NCBI RefSeq assembly: GCF_000720485.1
Contig: NZ_JOAX01000015.1
Location: 62,001 to 126,000 of the forward strand
Direction of reading: 5' to 3'
Origin: Streptomyces ochraceiscleroticus
Lineage (GTDB): Bacteria > Actinomycetota > Actinomycetes > Streptomycetales > Streptomycetaceae
Length of the DNA: 64,000 nt
In this document: piece by piece, positions 16,748 through 25,485 of the stretch
Numbering within the stretch: position 1 is the stretch's first letter
Layout: every line of letters begins with the position of its first letter
Made by a program: the position numbers and the translations under genes
Notes under the pieces: generated by a model
The model's database searches: none
The model's input: the letters and a program-made list of their open reading frames with translations, nothing else
Told to the model about the DNA's origin: nothing

Positions 16748-18553
16748 TCAGGCCGTGTTCTCCACATGTCCGGCGACCTTGGGCCGTGGGGTGCCACGGT
16801 GCCGGACGTGATGGAGGGTCTGCAGGACGACGGCCAGCGCGAGCGCCACCAGTGCGGCGAAGCCCAGCCAGGGGAACGGCGGCATGGTGATCTCGGTCTT
16901 GCCGTGCCGCTTGACCTCGCCGTCCCCGTCCAGGGCCACCGGGGCCCGGACGCGGGAGTCGGTGAGGTCCAGCAGGGACCGGGCGTCCGCGTCGATGCCC
17001 TGCCGCTCGGCCAGGATGTCGAGGGACTTGCCCGAGGCCCGGACGCCCTCCGCGAGATGCATGCCGCGGTGGGAGCTGCCGATCGACACGTTCTCCAGGC
17101 GGGCCGCGGCACCCAGGTCGACGGCCGTGGTGCCGCCGGACAGGGCGCCGCCGGTGACCCGCAGCCCGGGGGAGCTGGAGGCCAGGCCCTTGCGGCTGGC
17201 CTCGCTGACCCGGACGCCGTTCAGGGTGATGTGCCGGGTCGCCCCGGAGACGAGTACGCCGGTCTCGCCACCGTCCACCCGGACGTCGCGCAGCGCGACC
17301 CGGTCGGCCCCGCCGCCGATGGCGATGCCGGTGCGGTTGGCGGACAACGAGGTGCGTTCGACGCGGACACGGGAACCGGTGATGCCGATGCCGCGGTCGA
17401 AGCCGCTGAGGGAACCGCCGGAGACCGTGGCGCCCCCGATGCCCTCGGCCAGCAGGATGCCGGGCTCGCTGCCGTTGTGCCCGGTCAGCTCGGGATCCTT
17501 GACGGAGACCGTGCTGTCGCCGCCGGAGACGCGCACCGCGGCGCGCGAGGAGCTCTCCACCGTGGCCTTGTGCACGACGCACTGCCGGCAGGACGTCAGG
17601 TCGATGCCGCCGCCCATGTCGAAGTGGGAGGTGGGGGAGGTCAGCCGCAGGCCGCGCTGGAGCGTGGCCTTGATCCCGGCACCGTCGTTGTCACGGGTGC
17701 TCAAGCCGGTCAGGCTGCGGTTGTCGGTACCGCCGAGGGCGATGCCCGTACGGCCGTTGGACTCGGCCACGAGGCCGCTCGCCTTGGTGCCGCTGTCGCC
17801 CTTGAGCACGATGCCGTCCTCGGTGGCGCCGGTGGCCGTGATGTTCTTCAGGCTGACGTCCTTGGAGCCGGCCAGCCGCAGCCCGGTGTGGTTGTCCTCG
17901 AACGTCGTGCCGGTCGCCGAACCCGTGCTGCCCCGCGCCCAGGTGACGCCCGACTGGTCGGCGGTCGTGGACTGGCTGACCCGGCCGAACCCGCTGACGG
18001 TGGCGTTGCGGAAGTCCATCCGGCCACCCGCGCCCATCGAGAGGTACGGGCGCCCGGGCGCACTGGCGGGCGCGGGGCTGGAGCCGTCCTCGGCGACCGA
18101 GGCCAGCGTGGTGCTGTCGACGTCCAGGGCGGCCCGGCTGCCGCTGATCCACGTCCCCGACCTGGCCGTCCGCCCCGCGGTGAGCAGGACCTTCTTCGTC
18201 CGGTCGTCGATGCGCAAAATGGTGTCGGGGGCGAGCAGCATGGCGGTACGGATGCGGACGGTGGACGGCCGGCCGGGCTCGGAACCGATCCACTCCCGGC
18301 CCGCGTTGGCGGCCAGCCAGCCCAGCGAGACGGACGGCGTCCCCGGGTACAGCCGGCGCACGACGACGCCGTGGTCGAGCAGGCTCACACTGCGCGGCCG
18401 CAGCACCATCAGCTTGTCGGGCTGCCCGGTGCGCTGCCAGGCGGCGATGTCCTCGGGCAGGCCGACGGCCGCCGCCGGCGTCCCCTGGACGCCGACGGCC
18501 AGGACGGCCGAGAGGGCGGCCGCGGCCGCCCCGAAACGGTGTACGGTTTTCAT
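16748..18553 (-). CDS. Secreted, membrane-anchored parallel beta-helix protein
   Basis: A 601-aa protein from ATG 18553, which overlaps the glycosyltransferase stop codon by 4 bp (ATGA), so the two are translationally coupled. A signal peptide (MKTVHRFGAAAAALSAVLAV) leads into beta-helix repeats (for example TTFEDNHTGLRLAGSKDVSL, VAESNGRTGIALGGTDN). Near the C-terminus a membrane segment PFPWLGFAALVALALAVVLQ and a basic tail anchor it. Unlike its neighbour it has no DPHD motif, so it may bind, guide or modify the nascent polymer by another chemistry rather than epimerise it. Function is inference from the cluster. Confidence 0.75.
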   Translation of the reverse strand: MKTVHRFGAAAAALSAVLAVGVQGTPAAAVGLPEDIAAWQRTGQPDKLMVLRPRSVSLLDHGVVVRRLYPGTPSVSLGWLAANAGREWIGSEPGRPSTVRIRTAMLLAPDTILRIDDRTKKVLLTAGRTARSGTWISGSRAALDVDSTTLASVAEDGSSPAPASAPGRPYLSMGAGGRMDFRNATVSGFGRVSQSTTADQSGVTWARGSTGSATGTTFEDNHTGLRLAGSKDVSLKNITATGATEDGIVLKGDSGTKASGLVAESNGRTGIALGGTDNRSLTGLSTRDNDGAGIKATLQRGLRLTSPTSHFDMGGGIDLTSCRQCVVHKATVESSSRAAVRVSGGDSTVSVKDPELTGHNGSEPGILLAEGIGGATVSGGSLSGFDRGIGITGSRVRVERTSLSANRTGIAIGGGADRVALRDVRVDGGETGVLVSGATRHITLNGVRVSEASRKGLASSSPGLRVTGGALSGGTTAVDLGAAARLENVSIGSSHRGMHLAEGVRASGKSLDILAERQGIDADARSLLDLTDSRVRAPVALDGDGEVKRHGKTEITMPPFPWLGFAALVALALAVVLQTLHHVRHRGTPRPKVAGHVENTA

Positions 18554-19782
18554 GCGCCTGCCTCCGAACCTGCGGCCTGCGGTGAGGTCCGCACCGCGAC
18601 ACCGTTGACGACGGACACCTGCCGGGTCAGCCAGCGCTGCCTGCGGATGGTCAGCAGGGCACAGATCTTCACCCCGGCCATCAGGAACGACACCAGCACG
18701 AAGCCGGGGACGAGGAAGAACGACGACGGCCTGCGCACGAGGTGCGGGAGCATCTTCATCGCCCGGCTGATCCACCACCAGGCGGCCAGGCAGGCCACGA
18801 AGAACCAGTCCTCCCGCACGATCGCCCAGATCATGAAGAACGGCGCGATCAGCAGCGTGAAGCTGCTCACCGCCTTGTCGGCCATGGTGAAGGCGAGGAA
18901 CGGATGGCGCCGGATCCAGCGGGACGACAGCGCTCTGAGGTCTGATCTCCAGGTGTTGCGGGACCAGCGCAGCCGCTGCTTCATGAAGATCCGCCAGGTG
19001 CCGGGGAAGGTCGACCAGACCCGGGCGGAGCGCTGCATGTACGTACGGTGGCCGCGCGCCAGGGTCAGCGTGGTCAGCCGCTTGTCGTCGCCCGACATGC
19101 ACGGCACGCCCATGAACGTCTCGTGCATGAACTCGTCGGATATCTCCAGCAGCAGCTCCCGGCGGTAGACCGCGGTCCGGCCGGAGAGGCAGGAGACGGC
19201 CCGGCCCACGGCGGTCTGGGCCGCGTTCTCGTCGAAGTACCGGTAGTCCAGGTACATGTCGTTGACCCGCTGCAGGAATCCCCGCGGGTTGTAGACGTTC
19301 TGCCGGGTGCCGACGCCGCCGACCTTCGGGTCGGCGAAGGGCTTGCACACCTCGGCGGCCACGTCGTCCGCCCAGATGGTGTCGGAGTCCACCAGCGCGA
19401 CCAGGTCGGTGCTGCACGCCTCCCAGCCGCGGCGCAGCGCGTCGCGCTTGCCGGGCACGTCGGTGATGACGACGGTCACGGGATAGCGGGCCGCGACCTC
19501 CTTGCACGCCTCGTCGGTGACGTCGATGACGAGGACGACCTCCTCGACGTCGTTGGCCAGCCAGGACTCGATCGCGTGCGCGAAGATGTCGGGGTCTTCC
19601 TGGTACACCGGGACGACGATGCTCAGCGGCAGCCGGAAGTCGTTCCGCACCGGGCGGTACAGGGCGGCCGGCGCGCGGCGCACGAGCCAGCAGCCCCAGC
19701 GCACCAGGCCCAGGATGCCCAGCGGCAGGTAGACCAGGTAGTACCGGAAGTCGTAGAGCGTGGTGTCTAGTAGGGCACTCAT
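18550..19782 (-). CDS. Processive family 2 glycosyltransferase (alginate/hyaluronan-synthase-like)
   Basis: A 410-aa membrane glycosyltransferase from ATG 19782. An N-terminal membrane segment precedes the GT-A domain (LSIVVPVYQEDPDIF). The sugar-nucleotide/metal motif is VDSDT, the acceptor motif CMSGDD, and the processive-synthase motif KQRLRWSRNTW (QxxRW). Several membrane helices follow and would form the export channel. This is the core layout of Alg8, hyaluronan and cellulose synthases. There is no PilZ domain. It would polymerise the uronic acid made by the dehydrogenase encoded just upstream; the exact sugar is unknown. Confidence 0.87.
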   Translation of the reverse strand: MSALLDTTLYDFRYYLVYLPLGILGLVRWGCWLVRRAPAALYRPVRNDFRLPLSIVVPVYQEDPDIFAHAIESWLANDVEEVVLVIDVTDEACKEVAARYPVTVVITDVPGKRDALRRGWEACSTDLVALVDSDTIWADDVAAEVCKPFADPKVGGVGTRQNVYNPRGFLQRVNDMYLDYRYFDENAAQTAVGRAVSCLSGRTAVYRRELLLEISDEFMHETFMGVPCMSGDDKRLTTLTLARGHRTYMQRSARVWSTFPGTWRIFMKQRLRWSRNTWRSDLRALSSRWIRRHPFLAFTMADKAVSSFTLLIAPFFMIWAIVREDWFFVACLAAWWWISRAMKMLPHLVRRPSSFFLVPGFVLVSFLMAGVKICALLTIRRQRWLTRQVSVVNGVAVRTSPQAAGSEAGA

Positions 19783-19859
19783 GGTTCCGTTCTCGATGAC
19801 GGGTGAGCCGAGGCCGGGCAAGGGGGGAGTGGGGGCTCTGAGGGGGGTGTCCGCGACGG

Positions 19860-20756
19860 TCAGGCCAGTTCGGCGGCCAGTTCGTCCGCTTCACGGTCGG
19901 CCCGCTCGATCAGCGTGTCGTTGACCTGGACCACGGCCTTGAGCAGCGGCATGTCCAGGCTCAGCGACTCGGCGAGGCCGAGGAAGCCCTGGGTGTCCTT
20001 GGGCAGGCACACCCCGCCGTACGGCGCTCCCCCGCGGATGCCGTAGAGCGGGTTGTACGAGCCCTCGGCGGACCGGGCCACGGTCTGCGCGATGGGGTCG
20101 AGGTCCAGCCCGAGGGTCTGGCTCACCAGCCACATCTCGTTCCAGAAGCTGATCTTCGTGGCGTTGTAGATGTTGTGGGCGCACTTGACCAGCTCGGCCG
20201 CGGCCGGGTTGGAGAAGGTACGCAGCTCCCCGCCGAACGGCGCCAGCAGCTCGGTCAGCCGCTCCACCGTCCGGTTGCTGCGGGAGGCGATCACCGTCAT
20301 CCACGGGTGCCGGAAGTCCTCCAACGCCGTGGCGGCGCGCAGGAATTCGGGGTTGCCGGCCAGTGAGAAGCCCTCGCCGACGGACTTGCCCGAGTGCTTC
20401 TCCAGCAGCGTCTGGACGAGGCCCTCGGTGGTGCCCGGCGGCACGGTGGACCGGACGACCACGGTGTGGTCACCGGTGGCGTCGGCCAGGGCCGCGCCCA
20501 CCGAGGCGGTCCCGTCCTCGAAGGCGGTCAGGTCATAGCGGTGACCGACGTTGGGCGTGGGCAGCGTGAGGAAAATGAAGGCGTCCGGTGCATTACGCAG
20601 ATCGAGCACGTCACGCGCGTCCAGCTCCTGCGAGCGCAGGTATTCGAGCCGCTGGTGTGAGATGTCGATGAAGGTCACCTCGTGGCCGGCGTGTAAAAAG
20701 CCCTTACCGGTGGCCGTGCCGACGACGCCGGAACCCACGATGAAAATACGTGCCAT
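19860..20756 (-). CDS. UDP-glucose/GDP-mannose 6-dehydrogenase, short form without C-terminal domain
   Basis: A 298-aa oxidoreductase from ATG 20756 (AGGAGGACAGCACC before it). The N-terminal NAD fold is ARIFIVGSGVVGTATGKG, the central domain has ELVKCAHNIYNATKISFWNE, and the catalytic Cys is C250 in APYGGVCLPKDTQGF. The chain stops in the long linking helix, so the usual C-terminal Rossmann-like domain (family length about 430) is absent. No trace of it follows the stop codon. It would oxidise a sugar nucleotide to its uronic acid, feeding the synthase. GDP-mannose would give an alginate-like polymer, UDP-glucose a glucuronan; the sequence does not decide. Confidence 0.82.
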   Translation of the reverse strand: MARIFIVGSGVVGTATGKGFLHAGHEVTFIDISHQRLEYLRSQELDARDVLDLRNAPDAFIFLTLPTPNVGHRYDLTAFEDGTASVGAALADATGDHTVVVRSTVPPGTTEGLVQTLLEKHSGKSVGEGFSLAGNPEFLRAATALEDFRHPWMTVIASRSNRTVERLTELLAPFGGELRTFSNPAAAELVKCAHNIYNATKISFWNEMWLVSQTLGLDLDPIAQTVARSAEGSYNPLYGIRGGAPYGGVCLPKDTQGFLGLAESLSLDMPLLKAVVQVNDTLIERADREADELAAELA

Positions 20757-21505
20757 GGTGCTGTCCTCCTGGTGGATGTGCGTGCTCGACGCGACGCGAC
20801 AGTGGTAACGAAAAAGGTGCGGGCCGGAGGGAACCGATCCGATGTCACGGCCGTCGGAGCAATGGCGCACGGGGCGGGCCCGCGCGTTCCGGTGAGCTCG
20901 GACGGGACAGTGCTGCCGGGTGCGTCAGGCCCCCCTGCCTGATCAGCATGTATGCATCCTCCGCCGGACGGCGCCTGTACGACTGCGTGACGATGTGAGC
21001 GCTGAGTCGCACTCTGCACTCATCGGGACGGACAGTACAGAAGCCGACTTACTGAGAGGGCAGGAAATTGCCGTGAATCCTGAATTCCGTATGCCCGGCT
21101 CCGGTACGGGTCCAAAGGCGTCGATATCCTGCGGAAAAGCGCTGATCGGAGCGGGAAACCGGCAGGCCGGAACTCCGGCCGGTGAGCCGGGCGTACGCCG
21201 TGCTCTCGGTACGGACACCGGGGCATGACAAGCGTTTTCGTGGGCTGCGTGCCGGGGCCATCGAATTCAGTAGGTTGTCCGAATCGGCGAGAGTGCCGGG
21301 ACCGGTAATCAGACGCGCGGAATCCCTATTCCGTGGCGTCATGGAAAGCGCCCGTCACGTCCGTCCCTGCCGCCTCCCCGGCAGCGCGCGGCGGAGGCGG
21401 GCCGCACCGCGCTGACCTGGGCGGGCGCGGTGCGTGGCGGATCGAGTGCGGCGTGTGGCGGCGGAGCGCGCGCCGCTGGCCGGAACCGTCACGGCGGGCC
21501 GTCCG
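20757..21505 (-). promoter_or_regulatory. 750-bp gene-poor region upstream of the polyuronate-like operon
   Basis: No convincing gene is seen; short open frames on either strand lack codon bias and ribosome binding sites. It must hold the promoter of the dehydrogenase-led operon and the transcript end of the TPR gene. An inverted repeat GGCCGGA / TCCGGCC lies near 21163-21180. Composition is less GC-rich than the flanking genes. Confidence 0.4.
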
Positions 21506-22903
21506 TCACCACGCCGCCTGGGCAGCGGCCTTCTCGCGCGCCGCCGCGGCCCGTTCCGGATCGCCGAGCTGCTCCTCCAGCCGCGCCTGCGCCGACCAGT
21601 TGTACGGGCAGACGGGGCGCAGCTGGATGCGCTCGCTCAGCAGCGTGCGCGCCAGTTCCGTACGGCGTGCGCGGAGCGCCGCCTCGACCAGCGTGCGCTG
21701 CACGGCGTCCCGCTGCGCGTGGCTGCCGCCGAAGGTGTGCAGCCGGTGCCGTACCGGCAGCAGCAGATCGACGGCGCGGCCGTACTCCTGCCGCCCGTAC
21801 GCGATCAGCGCCCGGCACACCGGCAGTCCGATGTCGGCGGTCATCGCGCGGTTGGACACCGCCGGCGCGGCCCCGGCCAGCCACCGCTGCCGGTCCGCCA
21901 CCAGCCGCTCGGCCAGTCCGATGCGGCCCGCGCCCACGTACGCCATGACCGCGTGCGCGTCGTTGAAGGCGTAGTGCGCGCCGTCGTCGCGGCGCTCCCA
22001 CGCGTCAGCGAGCCGCGCCCACCGCACGCCCTGGTCCTCGCCCGCCAGGTACAGCCGCCACAACAGGGCGGCGGCGTCCAGCAGTTCCATGGCGACGCCC
22101 GCGGACTCCTCGTGGTGCAGCGCCGCGTCGTAGATCTCCAGCACCCGCGCCGCGTCACCCATCTCCAGCGCGTACAGGGCGTAGTGCCACCAGTTGTGCA
22201 CGGTCAGCAGGGTGCCGTCGGACCAGTCCTCGGTGCGCGCGTCGAGGAAGCGGATACCGTCGGTGAAGCGGCCCCGCATCTCATACGTGTGCACCACGCC
22301 GTGGATCGCCCACACGTCGTGCGGATGGCGCGCGAGCGCTTCGAGGCCCGCCTCCTCCGCGCGCTCGTAGTGCCCCGACTCCTCCAACCCGAAGGCGTAC
22401 ATGCCCAGCAGCGGGCCGCGGTGCGGGTCGTCCGGCTCCCAGGCGCCCAGCGCCCCGCCGATGCGGTCGCGCAGGCGCTGGGCGTCCCCGGTGAGGAAGT
22501 CGTGCTGGTGTCCGGCGAAGAGCGCCAGCACATCGCGGGGGTGGGCGACGGTGAGGTCACCGAGCAGGCGTCCGGCGCCGTGCAGGTCCCCGTCCAGCCA
22601 GGCGGCCGCGGCGGCGAGATGCATCCGCTCCCGGGACGTGAGCGTCTCCTCGTCCAGACCGGAGCGGAAGCGGAGGAAGGTGTCCCGGGCTGCGGCCGCG
22701 TCCTTCTCCTCCGTACCCAGCACACCGAGGTACGCGGCCAGCACCTGCCCCATCACCGACCGTGGTGATGCCGCCAGCGCCGCGTCGGCCGCTTCGACCA
22801 CCTCGGGCCGGAAGAACACCAGGTGGTCCAGGGCCCGTTCGTAGTGGACGAGCGCATCGGCGCCGGTGTTGCTCATCCGGTGCCCGTGCCGGTCCGCTGT
22901 CAT
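21506..22903 (-). CDS. Tetratricopeptide repeat protein, TTC38-like
   Basis: A 465-aa cytosolic all-helical protein from ATG 22903 behind AGGAGGG. Degenerate TPR helices repeat along the chain (HYERALDHLVFFRPEVVEAA, GTEEKDAAAARDTFLRFRSG, VHTYEMRGRFTDGIRFLDAR). The block VHNWWHYALYALEMGD is typical of the TTC38 family, whose bacterial members have no fixed function. It is divergent from the epoxide hydrolase at 23417 and not obviously part of the flanking clusters. The long in-frame extension upstream to 24445 is an artefact; the ribosome binding site and domain both start at 22903. Confidence 0.82.
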   Translation of the reverse strand: MTADRHGHRMSNTGADALVHYERALDHLVFFRPEVVEAADAALAASPRSVMGQVLAAYLGVLGTEEKDAAAARDTFLRFRSGLDEETLTSRERMHLAAAAAWLDGDLHGAGRLLGDLTVAHPRDVLALFAGHQHDFLTGDAQRLRDRIGGALGAWEPDDPHRGPLLGMYAFGLEESGHYERAEEAGLEALARHPHDVWAIHGVVHTYEMRGRFTDGIRFLDARTEDWSDGTLLTVHNWWHYALYALEMGDAARVLEIYDAALHHEESAGVAMELLDAAALLWRLYLAGEDQGVRWARLADAWERRDDGAHYAFNDAHAVMAYVGAGRIGLAERLVADRQRWLAGAAPAVSNRAMTADIGLPVCRALIAYGRQEYGRAVDLLLPVRHRLHTFGGSHAQRDAVQRTLVEAALRARRTELARTLLSERIQLRPVCPYNWSAQARLEEQLGDPERAAAAREKAAAQAAW

Positions 22904-23416
22904 AGGTCCCTCCTGCGTAGCCGGTCCGCCTGCCCTCAGCGATGGTGGACGACCGGCGGCCGCCGGGAGCGGAATCCGGTCCCCGAGGGCCACCACCCGT
23001 ACCAGGCCAACGATTACTGTGCCCTCCCGGACACGATCCGGACACCGGCCGTCCGCCGCCGGCCCGCGCGCGGGCGCCGCGGCCGCGCCGCCACCAGCAC
23101 GCGCACGGCCGCCGCGCCCGCCCGCCGTCCGGGCGGTCCCCGGGCTGGCTCTGGGCGATTCGGTCAGCGGGACCGGGGCCGGAAAACGGGGGCCCGGCCC
23201 GCCGCGCGGCACACGTCTGTACCCACACAGCCCAGCCGCCGCGACAGTCACCGGACATCCCGGGCGGGCCCCGGGCCCGCACCGCCACGGAAGCGGCCGG
23301 AACCGGGCACCGGCACACCCTCTTTGCCGGACCGGCAAGAAAGCTCGCCACCGCCACGCGGCCGCCCGATGATCACGGAAAGCGGGACCACGCCCGCTTA
23401 CACCGCAGGAGGAGAC
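22904..23416. promoter_or_regulatory. Divergent intergenic region
   Basis: 513 bp between the TPR protein (-) and the epoxide hydrolase (+). It should contain both promoters. I see no gene; open frames here are high-GC shadows without ribosome binding sites or recognisable motifs. Confidence 0.35.
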
Positions 23417-24403
23417 ATGCCGCAGCCGACTCCCGTACAGCACCGCCTGGTCCGCACACCCGGCGGCCGTATCCATCTCGTGGAGCAGGGCACCGGCCCC
23501 CTGGTCCTCTTCGTCCACGGCTTCCCGGAGTCCTGGTACTCCTGGCGCCACCAGCTCCCGGCGCTGGCCGCCGCGGGCTTCCGCGCGGTGGCCCTCGACG
23601 TCCGGGGGTACGGCCGCTCCTCCGCGCCCGCCGCGGTCGACGCGTACCGGATGCTGGACCACGTCGAGGACACCGCCGCCGTCATCGAGGCCCTCGGCGC
23701 CGGGAGCGCGATCGTCGTGGGCCACGACTGGGGCTCGCCGATCGCCGCCCACACCGCATTGCTCCGGCCGGACCTGGTCACGGCCGTCGGGCTGCTGAGC
23801 GTGCCGTACGCGCCCCGGGGCGGGCCCCGGCCCACCGAGGCGTTCGCCGGGCTCGGCGGCGACGAGGAGTTCTACGTCGGGTACTTCCAGCAGCCCGGCC
23901 GGGCGGAGGCCGAGATCGAACCGGACGTCCGCGGCTGGCTGGCCGGCTTCTACGCCGGGCTCTCGGCCGACACGATGCCGCGCGGCGGCGAGGGCAGCCT
24001 CTTCTTCGTGCCCGAGGGCGGGCGGCTCCGCGACCGTTTCCCCGCAGGCGTCCTGCCCTCCTGGCTCACCGAGGCCGATCTCGACGTGTACGCCGGGGAG
24101 TTCGAGCGGACCGGCATGACCGGCGCGCTCAACCGTTACCGCAACGTCGACCGGGACTGGGCGGACCTCGCCCCCTGGGACGGCGCGCCGGTCACCCAGC
24201 CGGCGCTCTTCCTCGGCGGCACCCTCGACGCCTCCACCACCTGGATGAGGGAGGCCATCGAGGCGTACCCCACCACCCTGCCCGGCCTGGTCTCCTGCCA
24301 CCTCCTGGAGGGCTGCGGACACTGGATCCAGCAGGAACGCGCCGAGGAGGTGAACCGCCTCCTCATCGACTGGCTCCGTTCCCCGGCCGTGGGAGTCGGC
24401 TAA
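23417..24403 (+). CDS. Epoxide-hydrolase-like alpha/beta hydrolase (copy 1)
   Basis: A 328-aa alpha/beta hydrolase from ATG 23417, with GGAGGAGAC upstream. It has the oxyanion motif HGFPESWYSWRHQ, the nucleophile elbow GHDWGSP (Asp nucleophile, as in epoxide hydrolases rather than Ser esterases), two cap-domain tyrosines in the middle region and the catalytic His in LLEGCGHWIQQE. It probably opens epoxides to diols. It is the same family as the gene at 34758; the two flank the diaminopropionate NRPS cluster. Confidence 0.88.
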   Translation: MPQPTPVQHRLVRTPGGRIHLVEQGTGPLVLFVHGFPESWYSWRHQLPALAAAGFRAVALDVRGYGRSSAPAAVDAYRMLDHVEDTAAVIEALGAGSAIVVGHDWGSPIAAHTALLRPDLVTAVGLLSVPYAPRGGPRPTEAFAGLGGDEEFYVGYFQQPGRAEAEIEPDVRGWLAGFYAGLSADTMPRGGEGSLFFVPEGGRLRDRFPAGVLPSWLTEADLDVYAGEFERTGMTGALNRYRNVDRDWADLAPWDGAPVTQPALFLGGTLDASTTWMREAIEAYPTTLPGLVSCHLLEGCGHWIQQERAEEVNRLLIDWLRSPAVGVG

Positions 24404-24434
24404 ATCACACACCGTGCGACGGCGCCGCCGGGCA

Positions 24435-24463
24435 GGCACCAGCACCGGGAAGCGGCTGGTGCC
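24435..24463 (+). terminator. Possible terminator after epoxide hydrolase
   Basis: GGCACCAGC and GCTGGTGCC pair as a 9-bp stem over an 11-nt loop, 32 bp after the stop codon. Confidence 0.4.
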
Positions 24464-25485
24464 CCTCGTTGCACTCGCGGCGGCGGGCGGTGGGGCGCAC
24501 TCCGGTGTTGACAGCGGGGGGTGCGCGCGGGCGCATGCTCGTTGCGTGCGCCCCCACCCCCTCCGGGCCGTGGCGTGTGAGGCCGCCCGGTTCCGTTGTG
24601 CAGTCCTGCTACCTGCACAAAAACCTGTGGGTGAACCGCTTCCGGCCGAGTTCGGCCACCGGATGGTTCCCAGGTCCGGGCGTGCTTAATCTGCTGTCAC
24701 CACCTATGCGCGTCTCGAGGGGGAGCCGTGCTCATGACGTCGATGCAGGGTTACGACAGCCTGGTTGGTAGGGGGGAAGTGCCCGGGTCGGGGGGCCCAG
24801 GCACTCACGGGGAACGGGGGGAATTCCTGGATCGCTCGCCGTATGACGAGCGTTCGCCGTACGAGAGGCCGGCTCCGGCCGTGCGCGCCGCGGGGGCGTG
24901 CTCGGCGACCGTGCCGCCGCGCCGTGTCCCGTCGCGTCGGATGACCTGTTCCGCGCCCTTCGGGCGGGCCGCGGAGAGCCACCGCACGCGGCGGTCTGAC
25001 CCGGCGCGCAGCAGACGCCTGACGAGGTGCGGATACCTTGACCGGGCCGCTCTGAAGGCCGACTTCACCGGCCGGGGCGTCGCTCCGGACGCAGCGCAGG
25101 GTCTGGACACCGTGCCGGGCTCCAGCCACCGCACCGAGGATCCTCACCCCACAGAGGATCCGGGCCACGCCGAGGACGACGGCGAGAGCGATCACCACGA
25201 CCGCACCGGAACCCGGGCAGCGCACGCCTTGACGGCGGGCCCGGCGGCGGGCGGCGGCCGTCCGCCCCTTCTCTCCGTGCCTCGCGGCCGTTTCCTCCCT
25301 TGTACGGGGAGTCGGCCGCCGAGGGCGTCGATGATTCCGCCGTACTGGCGGCAGAGCTGTCCGGGCCCAGTGCCCCGCCCCGATTCCGGCTCGCCGTCCA
25401 CGGATTCGCACCAGTCCCCCCACCGCACAGGCCGAATGCCTTGAATTCGACCACAGCCGACGACATTGACTTACTAGGAGCTCAC
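24464..25485. other. About 1-kb region without a convincing gene before the NRPS cluster
   Basis: Open frames exist on both strands but show no family motif, poor codon periodicity and no ribosome binding sites. The last 50 bases are clearly less GC-rich and contain the TAGGAG site of the next gene. The region is long for a promoter and may hold a long leader, a decayed gene or regulator binding sites for the cluster. Confidence 0.4.

Noticed and set aside
15216..17582. 788-aa open frame on the minus strand across both beta-helix genes
   Set aside because: It is an Arg/Gly/His-rich shadow of the true genes in another frame, with no start signal, domain or codon bias.
24728..25444. 238-aa open frame in the gap before the Pls-like gene
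   Set aside because: No ribosome binding site, no motif and poor third-position bias; an antisense 277-aa frame covers the same DNA equally badly.
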